Positions 45,034 to 57,520 of a DNA stretch of 64,000 nucleotides are shown here, piece by piece (the first letter of the stretch is position 1; each line of letters opens with the position of its first letter). The translations under genes and the position numbers were made by a program. Below the pieces are notes generated by a model. That model was not told the origin of the DNA. It did not search any database and was given only the letters and a program-made list of their open reading frames with translations. The stretch lies in the NCBI GenBank assembly GCA_951812925.1, contig OX638370.1, positions 83,744,004 through 83,808,003 of the forward strand, written 5' to 3'. Source of the stretch: Calliopum simillimum (lineage: Eukaryota; Arthropoda; Insecta; Diptera; Lauxaniidae).

Positions 45034-45365
45034 TAATCGTTAATAAGCGCTTTATAACAATTTTTTTTTTTTTGTTAATATACAGCATTAAAATTACTAA
45101 AAGCGAATCCGTTTTGAATTCGTATTTAAGCACGTTTTGGGTTCGAAACGGGTCTGTCACCGAGGATTTACCCGGGTTCGAAGCCTACCATAGGCGGATC
45201 GTTATATTTTTTATTTTATTTTTTTTTTTTTTCTTATTACTTTTAATCGCTAATAAGCGCTTCAAAATGTTTTTTTTTTAAACACAGCATTAACATTATT
45301 TAGAGCAAATCCGTTTTGAATACGTTTTTGATGTACGTTACGGGTTCGAAACGGATCAGCATCCG
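45034..45365 (+). repeat. Tandem duplication, period about 205 bp, two copies
   Basis: Both copies contain AATCG(T/C)TAATAAGCGCTT, a poly-T run, CAGCATTAA, GAGCAAATCCGTTTTGAAT (with changes) and GGGTTCGAAACGG. The intervening CCGGGTTCGAAGCCTACC at about 45172 contains a polymerase III B-box-like GGTTCGAAGCC, but no tRNA fold is evident. Confidence 0.7.
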
Positions 45366-46622
45366 TTTTTGTGCACATTGGGGTATACTAGTACATATCT
45401 ATAATTTTTTTTTTTTTGTGACTTTTGAGGTTCTAATATATATAAAAAAAATATATGTATATAAAAAAATCGGTGTGGCATTCACTTATTTTATAATAAA
45501 AAACTATTCAATTAAACTAAGTATTTTTCTGAGTGTAAGAAACTGTTATATTTCGAAGCAAGAGTTGCCAACAAATTTTTATAAAAAGCTTTAAGTAAAT
45601 CGATAAAATTAGAAATTGTGATATTGTGATATAGTCGTTTATTTCTACCCAGAGGATGGATCCAAAATGCAAGAAATTTGGAACTATTTGACACTTTAGG
45701 GCCATTTAGTTCATATATTTATTTTATTATTTTATGTGCTGATTTAAAAGGGATACAAAATTGGAAGGAAGGAAAGTTGATTTGGTCATTTTGCACATGA
45801 ACTTTATGCATATGTGAAAGTGGCAGACATTTTTAAAATAATCGCGTTTGAAAAAATTAATACCTAGGAATATTACGACCTAATTCTACGACACATATTA
45901 AATTGGTTCTGTTACATAATTTTATATACTACATACATATTTATTTTGGGTCCATGATAAACTCAACAAAGTTCAATTCTTTGAAACCTCATTATATAAG
46001 CGATTTTGTTTTCAGCAAAAAATGATTTTTACATCATTCGGCATTTTAATTTTTTGAAACTTTTCATATAACGAAACTTCTACTTATAAGTAATTATGAT
46101 ATGAAAATTGCATTTTATAAAATAAATAAAAATACAGTTCTCTTGAATTAATAATTAAATTAATCCAATTTATTGAGAAATACATAGTAAGCAAATTCAA
46201 TTCATTAAACTTGAATTTTGAGCAGTGTCGGAACCAGGATTCGACTATGGGGGGGCTAAAGTCAGTCGATATGACGATTTTGAGATCTGATTGATAATTT
46301 TATTTGTGTATCGAGTCATAATTTAGAGCTTATGGGGAGGCTTTAGCCCCCAGAAATTTGAGAAATTCAAGTTAACTATTTTTTTTGTTCTGCAAGTAAA
46401 TTCTAAATTTTAATGGCAACTCTATTGCATGCTGCTTTTATATAAAAAAATAAAAAAAACGCTTGTTTGAGCGAAATGAAGTATCAACAGAATCAGTACA
46501 GTTTCAACGTTTCATCCGGGCGGTCGGTAGTAGATTTTTTTTTTTTTTTTGTCAAGCTAACATTGCAGCAAATCAAAGCAACCGTTTCTAATTTCTGTTT
46601 TTTTTTTTTTCGTTTGTTTGCT
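45366..46622. other. Non-coding stretch upstream of LITAF-domain gene
   Basis: No coding sequence. It should contain the 5' UTR and promoter of the downstream gene, but I cannot mark them. The in-frame extension from 46476 to the chosen ATG encodes poly-Phe tracts from T-rich DNA and is probably UTR. Confidence 0.45.
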
Positions 46623-48577
46623 ATGCCAACGACCAGTGGACATTTGTATCCACACAAAAACGATATGAACAATATGAACTATGATGCGAATGCACCGCCC
46701 TATACACCATTGCAGCAGGAATCTGCACAACCACACATGGTTGTAAATGTGCCAACCGTTTCTGTTGCATCAGGAATGCCAATGGGAAATTTCAATCCAC
46801 CAGTTGGACCGGATTCTACAGAGTTAACATGTCCTCAGTGCCGTGCTCGTATTAGAACCAAAGTTCGCCATCGTGCAACTGCAAAGACGCACATTGCATG
46901 TTTGCTGCTCTCATGGACTTTGTAAGTAAAAAAAATTGGGGGAAATGTGTATATGAACAAAACATATAAAGTATATAAAATCTTCTTTAAAATCCTTAAC
47001 TGAAAAAATTTTTGGCTTAAAAATTGACCGAAATATGGTCATTCCAACATAGCAATTTTTTTACGCGGTCGGAAAAACGATTTTTTACTCAAACTTGTAT
47101 AAAGCATGAAATGCTTAGAATCGTTGGAAGTATATATATTTTAGAAATTTTGGAACTATTTAAATTTTTTTTTTAACAACTTTTGAAGAATTTTAAAATG
47201 TCTTAAAAAATTCACACGTATGCTTTGGATGATTCTAAGCATTTTATTTTATATCATCACCTGAAATGAAATGCAAAAAGGCGTAACATCATTTTGAATT
47301 TTTTCAAAGGCGTTGCAAAACACGTCTTGAAACTCCAAATATTTTAGATTTTAAAGCCAGTTTTAGCTAGTATTGCTTAATACCGATTTTATTTTAGGCA
47401 ACATTGGCTTTAAAATCTTAAATATTTGGAGTTTTGAGTACGTTTTTTGCAGCGCCCTTGAAAAAATTCAAAATGATCTTACGCCTTTTTGCATTTCAGG
47501 TGTTGATATACATTTTTTTTTGTAAAACGGCTTGCTTTTGCGTAAAAAAGCTTTTTTTTCGGCCGCGTACATAGTCAACATTATGGGAAAACTCTCGTTT
47601 TGAAAAGTATTGGTCTAACTTAAAATTTTTCTACAACATACATACATAATTGTAGCATTTCAGTATTCGTAACGAAAACTTTAAACTTTCGAATATATCC
47701 CGAGAACTCGAAAGAAAAGTTTAAGAAATTCATCAGCGAAATCCTTTACGAAATCGTTATGAATTCGTTACGAAAATTCTAAACAGTTTCAAATTTGTTC
47801 CGAAAAGCTCTGAACTCAGAAAAAGTCGAAACATTTAATTTGTTGGGATATTTCACAATATTCAATTAAGACTTAAACAGAACTTTAACTTTGAGCTTAG
47901 AAAAGTTATATCCGTAATTTCCGAAACGAAATTCGGTCGATGTTTTTCGATCACATACATATTAATTGATATAGGCCATTGTGAATTATTCCCACAGCAT
48001 TTTCATGAGGAAAATGTCACATTATTTTAGGATATTGGCATTTGCCTTCTTGTTTTCACTTCATTCCTTCGGTTCAGAGGCAAAACTCACTAACAACTGT
48101 TAACAATTCATGTGGACTTAGTGAGTTTTGTCTCTTAACCGACGATTGTAACTGTACTATATAAATTTGGAAAGAGCATTCTAAAATGATGCTACATTTA
48201 TGATGATCTATTATGCTACATTTTTTACGAAAATGTTATTGCAATTCAGTGCAACTGACTTTTAGAAAGTCACTCACTTTGTGATGTTAAGACAATGAGG
48301 GTTCTCATGCAATGGAGAATGCATGGCTATCTTGGAAAAATTCCTCGGGAATATTTATTCACGATAACCCCCAATATAAAAATTGTACCATCGATTAAGA
48401 GGGTGGTGTATTGTATAAAGTGTTATTTTTACTTCAATTTGTTAAAGATATGCTAAAAACAAAATCTATTTTTTTTCTAGCTGTTGCTGTTGCCTACCAT
48501 ATTGCATGGATTCGTGCCGAAATGCAAACCATTTCTGTCCAATGTGTGGTTGTTTCGTTGGAACATATCAATCTTAA
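46623..48577 (+). CDS. LITAF-domain protein, two coding exons
   Basis: Exon 1 is 46623-46921 and exon 2 is 48481-48577, joined across a GTAAGT...TTTTTTCTAG intron to give 131 residues. The N-terminus (about 1-75) is rich in Pro, Asn, Met and Gln. The LITAF domain follows: CPQC at the first zinc half-site, a Cys/Leu-rich membrane-inserting segment spanning the splice junction, then HFCPMCGCFVGTY as the second half-site near the C-terminus. The split codon completes the domain, strong support for the splice. Family members are monotopic membrane proteins of late endosomes and lysosomes; the role here is inferred. The ATG at 46623 was chosen because upstream frame is poly-T derived. A palindromic insertion lies in the intron. 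Confidence 0.9.
46922..48480 (+). other. Intron of the LITAF-domain gene
   Basis: The donor is GTAAGT at 46922 and the acceptor is TTTTTTCTAG ending at 48480. The 1559-bp intron is phase 2. It contains the palindrome at 47250-47512, poly-T runs and no coding sequence. Confidence 0.88.
47250..47512. repeat. Palindromic insertion in LITAF intron
   Basis: The arms of about 110 bp are inverted copies: CACCTGAAATG, GCAAAAAGGCGTAA, CATTTTGAATTTTTTCAAAG and CTCCAAATATTT pair with 47390-47512. Weaker similarity (ACGCGG(T/C)CGGAAAAA) extends out to about 47060 and 47570. Probably a MITE; no duplication found. Confidence 0.7.
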
Positions 48578-49764
48578 AAATTTCCAATGCACAGTCGGCA
48601 AAAATTCATTAACATTTTTTCATTAAATCTTTATGCATGGAATTTATATAGTTCACACATACTTACACATATGCATATACAATGTATATATTACATTCAT
48701 ATACGTATATTCTTTATTCTTGAATTAACCAACCAGTGCTGAAAATATTACTTTAGCTTTTCATGTGTTATTTAATACTTTAAAGTATGTATTTTCAAAT
48801 AAGTTACTTCTTTTGTACAACAAATACGAAAAATTGTGTTTTAGTTTGGACTTTAAACTCAACTTAATATGGAATAAAGAGTATTACAAAATAAATTAAC
48901 TAATTTTTTTTATATCTGATGTATATTTCATAATAATAACTCGAATCATCATTATCTACAAAGAAGGTTCACTTATCAAAAAATATTTTGAGTTATCGAA
49001 TTGATCTCGTCGATTATTTTCGCTGATAACCCAGTTTCAAATATTTAAACAATTCTTCTTTTTTTAAGTCATGTAACACTAAATCCAAATTATCGAAAGT
49101 CATAAATTTTATTATGTCGTAAGAACAGTCAGATAATAGGTATGATGAAAATATAATAGTTTGATTAACAAACACAACAAGATGAACAATATTTAAAATA
49201 TTTTATTTAATTACTCAGGAAAATATTTAAATGCCGCACACCTCAGGTTCGTGCTAATTTAACTAATACATACTAAACAAACTACTGAATAATATACTCA
49301 TTGCAACAAAGTATTTGAATGTTATTTTATTATCAATTTAAATTATCTACCAACAAATGTAATTTAAGCGAAGGGAAAATCCAAATTACGATGACTACAG
49401 CAAAGTAATGTAAATACGTCATGTCATTAAGACATTAAGGTGTTTCATCTATACTTCTATACTATTTACATATATAAAATTGCTTACATGAAAACCCTAT
49501 GTAACGATTTGGTGCAAAATATACCGGGCCGATTTTAATAATTTTTTTTTAAAACGTTCTACGTGTGGTAAGGAACAGGATTGTATACTTTTTTTTTTTG
49601 GTTTTTATAAGATAACCCTTTTTTTTAGTATGAAGTTGTTGAAAAAAAAAAATTCAATGCTTGCATAAAAATTATCGTTTGCATTTCAGTCGCTATAGCT
49701 TGCAGTGCCATGAGTTATGTGTTGTTGTTGTGTTTTCCGTCTCTTTCATTTATTGTTTTTATAC
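48578..49764. other. 3' flank of LITAF-domain gene, otherwise non-coding
   Basis: The 3' UTR should lie here. AATAAA-type hexamers are frequent in this AT-rich DNA, so I do not choose one. No other feature seen. Confidence 0.5.
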
Positions 49765-50560
49765 CCTACACCCAGGGTATATTCACTTTGTCCTTCCGTT
49801 TGTAACGCAGAGAAGGAGGCGTGGCAGATATGGAAAAGTATATATATTCTTGATCAGCGTCACCTCCTGAGTCGATATAGCCATGTCCGTCTGTCTGGCT
49901 GGGTGGCTGGCTGGCTAGGTAACGGCTGTGTGTGGAAATACATTTTTTGGGAAAACTAAGCAAGATAATTCAATGAAATTTGATACACAACCTCCGTCGT
50001 CAAAGTTAGCTTGCGGGATTGAAAATGAGCGAAATCGGTCAACGGACACGCCTACCGCCCATACAAAAAATATATTCAAAATGCAAATTTTGGAGTATTT
50101 TTCACAACAATGCAACCAAAATACACATAAATACTACGAATTGTCAGCGCGAGCTCTGAGAAAAAACTGGTCGAATTCGGACAAGAGGGCGTGGCACCTC
50201 TCATATAAGCTGAAGCTTCAAAACGCTGTACTGAAAGCGTTTTTTGAGATAATCGAACTAGATTTGACTCGGACACTACACACTATAAATGCAAGCTTTA
50301 AGCAATAAAATAAAATCGGACAAGAGGGCGTGGCTCCTCCCATACAAGAAAAAGCTTCAAAACGATATTCTGAAAACATTTTTCCAGATAATCCAACCAA
50401 ATTTCAGTTAAATACTAAGGACTATAAATGCAAACTCTGAGAAAAAACTGGGTGAATTCGGAGGGCGTGGCACCTCCCATATTAGCAAAATTTTCAAAAT
50501 ACTGCTGTGTAGGGTATTTAATGTTTGGCCAGGCCAAAGGTAACACCCTTGCTAGTTTAT
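49765..50560 (+). mobile_element. DINE/Helentron-like repeat, copy 3 (most complete)
   Basis: It starts with the hairpin TACCCTACACCCAGGGTA and continues through GTCCGTCTGTCTGGCTGG and CGGTCAACGGACACGCC. Four modules each carry GGGCGTGGC(A/T)CCTC and an ACTATAAATGCAA motif. It ends TTTGGCCAGGCCAAAGG, a perfect short hairpin, then CTAG followed by T. Orientation is opposite to copy 1. No protein; open frames here are by-products. Confidence 0.7.
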
Positions 50561-50619
50561 TCTTGATGTTGTGTTGTTGATGAGAGCAAAAATGAGAGTG
50601 ATTTCGTCAGTGATGCCAA

Positions 50620-51080
50620 CATGTTTTTCAATACTTTTCAATTCTTTTTGACTTTTTTCGATATTTTGGATGTTTATCGAAACACTTGGACTTTGACCAA
50701 TTTCTTCGATGTACATATTTCACTATTTTTCGAAACTTGATTTTGTTTCGATATATTGGATGTTTTGTTTTTAGACTTTTACCGATTTCTTTAATGTGTT
50801 TCAATATTTTTCAAAACTTTCGGACTTTTACCGATATATAGGATGTTTTTCGACATTTTTGGACTTTAACCGATATTTTGGATGTTTTTCTATAAACTTG
50901 GACTTTACCGTTGTGTTTCAATATTTTCCGAAACTTTTGGACCATTTTCGATATATTGAACATTTTTCGATACATGTATTTGGACTTTCACCGATTTGTT
51001 CATTGTTTTCCAATAATTTTGGGCTTTTACCAAAATGTAGGATTTTTTTCGACATTTTGCACTTTTACCGATATTTTGTA
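50620..51080 (+). repeat. 39-bp minisatellite, left block
   Basis: Degenerate tandem units of about 39 bp follow TTTTTCGATA, CTTTTGGACTTTTACCGATA and TTTTGGATG. Because 39 is 13 codons, one frame stays open and gives a periodic F/L/Y-rich peptide that is not a gene. The block stops at the TA where the pogo-like element begins and resumes at 52280. Confidence 0.85.
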
Positions 51081-52281
51081 GGGGAAAGTGGGGTAAGTCG
51101 GAAATTTTTTTTCGAAGCTCCATAAAATGAACAAAACTTCTTATTTTTTCATGTTTCAACTTCCTTTAATAATGAAAATTAAATAAGCTATATTTTTGGC
51201 GAAGAAACGAACCGAAAATATGAATTTTCTGTTGAGTACGGCGCTTTGATCGAGGATGCCCAAAATGGCAAAAATTAAAAATCGTGAGGTTAAGTGGGAA
51301 ACTTTCAAAACTCATAAAAACTAATACAAATGTTGGAAACAAGTTGTAATATCTTTATTGTAAGTCGAAAAAGGTTTAAGGAACACACCCATAGGAGAAA
51401 ATATGAAAAGAAATAATGATTTTGCTGGAAAAAAATATACGAAAAAATGTGTTTAAAAAATTAGTTATTCGTCGTTCTCTGATGAAACATCAAAGTCCGA
51501 GTCACAGTGTTAGTAATAAAGAAGCTTGTTGTGAGATTAACGCATTTCAAGTGAAATGGGCGTTGACAATCCTTTAAGTTGCATTTGATGGTATTGTGTC
51601 TGGTCATGATTTCGGGCATGAGTTCCATGCAAATTGTGCAAAAATCACGATCTTCATCTGAGCTAGAACTTCTTTGTTTCTTCTTTGACGTTTTCTTTGC
51701 TGGTGGTGCTTTTTTGCTCCTGGTACTCTATTTTTTGTGATTCGTTTCCCTCTTTCTTCCGTTTATTTGCTATACGTTTCTCAGCGGCTTTTTGCAGTTC
51801 GCTTAGCTTTTCCGGAGTGTTTACTCACAATATAAATGGACAACACTTATTTGGATCTCGAAACAGTACATATAATACGTTGACAAGTGGGGACTAGCAA
51901 TCGTGAAATAACATTTCCCACTTTACCCCATAAAAAATTTCCCACTTTACCCCGATACCACATTTTGCTAAAAATTTGAGCTTCATTCTTTCACTCTATG
52001 AATTACACGGAATACTTTTGCGTTATCAAAATTAAGACTACAAAGAATATTTTTGTGTACTTACAATCGGTTTATCTCCAGAAACAGTAAAAATATCGAA
52101 GCTTAAAAATTTCAAAATCACTTAAAAACTTTACATGATTCCAGAGATCACAAAAATACGTATGCACGCATCGCTATACCATAAAGATTTGCTTACGGTC
52201 ATTGCAAGTACATGTCAGAAGCGCATGACAGCTATACTTTGCTAGTTTGCCCGAAAAGGGGCATTTCCCACTTTACCCCTA
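51079..52281. mobile_element. Pogo-like non-autonomous element, TA-flanked
   Basis: The ends GGGGAAAGTGGGG and CCCACTTTACCCC are imperfect inverted repeats with TA outside each (51079-51080 and 52280-52281). The element (51081-52279, 1199 bp) sits inside the 39-bp minisatellite, whose period resumes on the other side. It keeps a broken fragment of transposase C-terminus at 51465-51830. TA targeting and that fragment fit the pogo branch of Tc1/mariner. Confidence 0.78.
51465..51830 (-). pseudogene. Pogo-type transposase C-terminus with PHD-like zinc cluster
   Basis: The minus strand reads a charged helical segment (PEKLSELQKAAEKRIANK), then SSSSDEDRDFCTICMELMPE, KCNLKDCQRPFHLKC and finally HCDSDFDVSSENDE before TAA at 51467-51465. 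Many insect pogo transposases end in such an acidic, Cys/His-rich PHD-like tail. A frameshift before the SSSSDED segment and another before HCDSD, plus a stop, show it is broken. No DDE core is present. Confidence 0.65.
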
Positions 52282-53010
52282 CGTTTTTCGAAAATTTTTT
52301 TTTATTTCACTATTTTTCGAAACTTTTGAACTTCTTTCGATATATGTATTGGATGTTTTTCGTTATATGTATTTGAACTGTTATCGATATATACATAGGA
52401 TGTTATTTGCTAAACTTGGACTTAATCCGATCTTTTCGGTGTGTTTCAATGTTTTTCGAAAGTTTTGGACCTTTTTCGATACATTGGATGTTTTTCGCTT
52501 TATTTGGACTTTTACTGATTTTGTTGTACATAGTATTTATTGATTTGAATCGTTCGCATAGAAGAACTTAGTCTTTAACATGCCACTTATTCATAACAAT
52601 AACAATCAAGTGTTATTATTATTATTTCTTCGATGTTTTCCAATACTTTTGGACTTTTACCGATTTTAGGATGTTTTTCGATATTTTTGGACCTTTACCG
52701 ATGTTTTAGATGTTTCTCTAATTTTTCGAAACTTTTGGACTTTTACCGATATTTTGGATGTTTTTCGTTATATATGGACTTTTACCTATACTTTAGATGT
52801 TCTTCTATACTTTTAGACTTTTGCCGATATTTTCGATGTTTTTCGATACATTTGGGCTTTTACGGATTTCTTCGGTGTATTTTGATACTTTTGGACATTT
52901 GCCGATATTTGGAACGTTTTTCCATAAACTTGGACTCTTACCGATTTCTTCAATGCATATTTTAATATTTTGCGATACTTTTGGAATCTTACCGATAAAA
53001 TAAATATATC
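52280..53010 (+). repeat. 39-bp minisatellite, right block
   Basis: It continues the 39-bp period of 50620-51080 (GATATTTTGGATGTTTTTCG and relatives), with a non-repeat interval at about 52520-52630. The units are degenerate, so the array is old compared with the CTTGGT array. Confidence 0.85.
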
Positions 53011-55224
53011 GGAGCATCTGTTTGCGGCGCATTGTTTTAAAAAATATAAAAAAAGTTTTCGTTATTAGCTTTTTAGTGCAATCTGGCTTTTTATCAAAAC
53101 ACGTGCAACGCCGGGTAAAACAGCTAGTAATAGATAAAAATACATTTAAAATTATGCATTTTCTTTAATTCGAGCCTCAAAAATTCTTAACCTTATTGGC
53201 CATCGTGACGATTAGAAAAAAATTGTATTCTCTATCCATCGGGAAAATAATTATAATACCACATAATATATATTATAAAATTTGAATTTAAATAATTGCG
53301 TTTTTCACTTGACAAAGAAATAAATTTATTAAAACAATAGATTGATTTTAAATTTAAACATTAACATAAGACTGATTAAAAAAAAATTTTTTTTGAAAAT
53401 TTCACGACTACGCCCAAAAATCTCAAAATGATACTTTGTTTGTTTATGTAATTGTTCCTTATAGACTTGGAAACTAACTGCCTACTTTTGATGAAGTTTT
53501 TACACTGTGCTAGTATAAAAAAGGCTAACTTAGTGGGCGGTGCCACCCCACAACAAAAAATAACTAATTATATCTCCAAAACACTTTGACGCAAATAGAT
53601 GAGATTTAGTAATTGTATATCTATATATTAATACGCAAGACAAAAATTTGTCCTACCTTTTTTACTATGTTAGAAATGTAGCACAACTCTGAACTATACA
53701 CAATTAGAAAGGTATTTGTATGTAGATGTGCACAAAGTTAAAATTATGTTAATATATAGACTTTAAGCCAGGCAAAATTAAATATAAATTTTTTAATATT
53801 AACAACAACAAAATACACGGTCACACAGAGCTCAAAAAACATAAAGCACAAAGAGAAAGACAAAAAGTATAGTACCGACTTCGTGTTGTTTGTTTTGTTT
53901 ACTATATATTTCGCTTAAATTAAACCAGGGATGATAAATGAGCTTTTCTATTTCGTACCAAATAGCAAAAAAAAAATAGTACTAAAAGTGTCCAAAAAAT
54001 ACCAAAATTATTTATTGCATTTGTGGTCGAATTTTCACCACTAGGCATAATAACAAATAATGTTCACTGAAAAAGTGGGCGGTACCACACTCTCAAAAAA
54101 AAAAGCAAATTCATCATATCTCTAAAAATATTTGACGCTTTTATTTTTTATATAAAAAAAGGTAGATGTCTACTTGCAGATTTCAGTTTCAGCCGTTCTC
54201 TCTACAGATAAGTTTAAGTGAAGTCATACCTAGAAAAAAAGTTTTTTTTTCTAAAACGGTAAAACTGCATGAGTGAAAATTTTTTATACTTTTTTTTGGT
54301 TCAGCCCACTCCAAGTAACCAAAATAAATTTCAATCGTACGATTCGCAGTTTTTGCTGTAAAGCAGTGATTATACCTAAGGTGGTGTCAAAACACTTATG
54401 CCACCGTACATTTTCACTTTTGGCGTATTATTTTTTTATTTAAGAGTGAATATTTAAAAATTTATGTTATTTATTTCGTATAAGGGTCTTAAATACGTAG
54501 AATTTTTTTTTTTTTGTCAAAATAGATTTGCCTATGACTGTACATTAGACCATTAGGTTTCAAACAAGTTATCTTGAGCGTTTTGTCTATCATTTGCTAA
54601 TATGAAAAGTTCCAAATAGCATTTTTGCTTTTAAAAGTTCAACTTTGAGCCCTCTATGTTACTAAACCCAAAGAAAATTTAAAAGTTGTTTTTTTTTGAC
54701 AATTAATGTCCAAATTTTTAAAATCCATATCACTTTAATTTGTGTTTTATTTATGGCCACGGTCTGCCACTCTGCGTCGATTTATGCAAAATCTCCGGTT
54801 AGTGCGATTTTAATTTTATTATGATCTCAAAAATGTTCGGAATGAATTGTAAGATATATCAAATAATTTGTCTTGAATCAATGTATATAAAAAAATAATA
54901 ACTGGAGCCTAAAATCGACAACATATTGATTTTTTAGCTTGAATGCCCACGTATTTTCGAAATTTCACCCTACTGTAAAACGCTAGATCTTCACTCCATA
55001 AGCAACTTTATGAAACATCTTAGCCCGTTATATTCTGTTTTTATGGGTCTTTTTGACATATTTAAAAAAACTGTGTTAAAGTGTTCTACAAAAATATTTT
55101 ACGGAAAGTTTCACTAGGGGTCACCAAAGACAATAAATGATTTAAATTTAAGAACAACGCGTACAAAAGAACAATCTTTCTCTGTTTTGGGTGTCATTTT
55201 AATACCTTTTTAAGAAAAGGGCAA
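53011..55224. other. Non-coding stretch
   Basis: No gene. Two similar passages at about 53535 and 54072 share GTGGGCGGTGCCACC-like sequence followed by AT-rich text and 'ATATCTC-AAA' motifs, suggesting another old interspersed repeat. Confidence 0.45.
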
Positions 55225-55520
55225 AAATTACCCACATGTGGGGTTTAAACAGGGTTAAAATTTTCTACAAAAATATTCCCCGCAATATCCTGCATAACTT
55301 TGCTGAACACATGATACACCTCAGATGTAAGGATCATATAGTTAAATTCATCGATTTAACACAAGAATGCGATATTTTTGGTTTTCTCATGCATAGTGGA
55401 TAAAAAACTTCAAAAATCTGGAGAAAAACCACGAGAAACGGGTATTTTTTTAACGTCTACTTTAAGAATTTTTTGGATTTTCTAATGTGTTTTTAAAAAA
55501 GTTCGAAACTGTCGAACAGT
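55225..55520 (+). mobile_element. Arm fragment of the 34635-36375 MITE family
   Basis: It matches the right half of the 34.6-kb palindrome from its loop outwards: CACATGTGGGG, GGGTTAAAATTTTCTACAAA, ACACATGATACACCTCA, ATCGATTTAACACAAGAATG and TTTAAGAATTTTTTGGATTT. The outer end is lost. More diverged than the other copies. Confidence 0.75.
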
Positions 55521-57057
55521 GTAACTGATCTGGTTTTTTCAAACCTTGTGAACTTTTTTTTTGGTCAAAACGAATTGCACATACGAGTACTTTGACAGTT
55601 AAAGGTTAGACACCTACAAAAATGTCAGGTTTTGTTCGTTACAGTCCTTAGCTGTATGAATTGGTTTCTCAGAAGATAATTAGAGACTCTTTATGAAAAA
55701 CACCCATATATAGATCAAATTTTCATTTGAACCTTTTGTTTGAGGCACTGAACCAACCCAGCCAAACTGATAGCACTACTGAATTCCCCGTGCCAGAATA
55801 AGGTAAGAATGGCCCATTTCCCATCAGACTATATTTTGAACTGGAACAGTGTTACTTGCCTCTGTTCATAAATATGTATGTGATTGTTGCGTCACCTTAA
55901 CAAACTTCGTATTATCAATACCTGCTCCAACCACCCACAGCAGCTTAAAATGTAAGTAATTTCCATAATTCAAATGTCGACATCAGTTAAAACAACCATT
56001 TATGGCAATTGGTGCGAGCAACAACGCCTCGAGATTATGGCCAAATCAAAGACCATAAAAAAATAAAAGAAGTCAGCCCAATGTTGTAATCATTTGCCAG
56101 AATCAATAAACTGTATTAAAACTATCGACGTCTAAAGTTTACGCGATGTATTCCAAACACAAGTAGTTAGGGTATATCCAACTGCAACAAGTACAATACA
56201 TATACCCATACCCATATGGCTAGAAAGCAATTACCAATTGTGCAATCCGAACGCACTTTTTGTCCAATTTTGATTTTGATCTAAATTGATTTCGGCTGAT
56301 TAAAGTTGATAGACCAAAAACAAAAACCAAATAGCACCTTAGTGGGCAGCCCACAAACGTCGTCGTCGTCATCGTTGTGAGCCGCAATGTGTGATCGACC
56401 GAGCGTCCAGTTGAAGTTATAACAGTAGCAGCAGCATAAGTTTGTATGCATTTAAATGGTGCAAATGCATTTGGACCGTTATGACTTCTTTTGGCAACTG
56501 GTACATTGCCTTAGGAACCTTTATTGCGAAAAAATGAACATGTGATATTGTAAAATGCATTTTTTTGATGTGAGAAATAATTGCGTACCGCTGAATTAAT
56601 GTCGAAAGTAGTGCAGTTCAAACTTACGCAATCAATTTTTTTAGTAAGTGTGGACACAACTATAAAAATGCACTTTAAAACTTGACAAAAGAAAAAAAAG
56701 TAGAGGCAAAAAAGAAAATTAAAACAATTATAGCTGGCAGAAAATTGTTAACTCTTGAGAGGTCGAGCTTAAAGGCTAATTACATTGCTAATCATTGTTG
56801 CATAAACATATAGAAGCTCACATAATATAAGCTTGTTCGAAATTTGAAAGAAACCAAAACAAAAAGTACTAAATGTAGTCATCTAACTCATTTAGATCAA
56901 TTTCGATTTCAAAAATACCACTGCTTACATGGAACAACTGAGTTCTTGTTCCAACTGAATTTTGGTTTTTGGGCATAATTGCGGGCTACCGAATTGAAAA
57001 GTTCGGATTGTCGCGAACAGTTTGGTTAACACTCTTCACTATTCTGCTATTTTTGAT
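55521..57057. other. Non-coding stretch
   Basis: Nothing supportable as a gene; GTCGTCGTCGTCATCGTTG lies at about 56360. Confidence 0.5.
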
Positions 57058-57520
57058 AATCTATATTCTATCAGACAGCAAAGCGGCATTTTTAGTCCTA
57101 AACTCATTCAAAATAACATCATTGTCAGTATGGGACTGCCTTCAACAAATAATCAGGCTCTCTACCCGTAACAAGGTTCATCTCATTTGGGTGCATGGAC
57201 ACAGTGGAATTGAAATGAAACTGCAGATGCTGAACAAGAAAGGTATACGAACTGTTACAGGATTTCTGACGGGACACTGCCCAGCAAGGAAGCATATCTC
57301 TAATGTGGGATTAGTCCAGAAGAAATTCTGTAGATTCTTTAATGAAGAAGATGAAACAGCAGAACATATTCTAACATCACTGTGATAGTCTAGCAAGACA
57401 TAGACTTCGTTACTTTTTATCGCGTACCCCTTTACTTATGAGTCTTAACAGGGTTAACATAATAGGCCTTATAGGCTGCGATGACTTTGGCGAGTGGATC
57501 CTAAACCTTATTCTAATTCT
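57058..57520 (+). pseudogene. LINE RNase H / C-terminal fragment
   Basis: Translation gives LSDSKAAFLVLNSFKITSLS, VHLIWVHGHSGIE, then after a one-base frameshift NETADAE, then GFLTGHCPARKHISNVGLVQ and EEDETAEHIL. This is the RNase H domain and following Cys/His tail of I/Jockey-group non-LTR retrotransposons. The start of the domain and all of the RT are missing. Remnants continue (SLARHRLRYF) to about 57520. Confidence 0.75.

Noticed and set aside
45130..45365. GGTTCGAAGCC as part of a tRNA gene
   Set aside because: The B-box-like motif lacks an A box at suitable distance and any acceptor stem; it lies between two copies of a local duplication.
50796..53032. Several frames of 70-110 codons encoding F/Y/L-rich peptides
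   Set aside because: They follow the 39-bp minisatellite period in more than one frame and on both strands.
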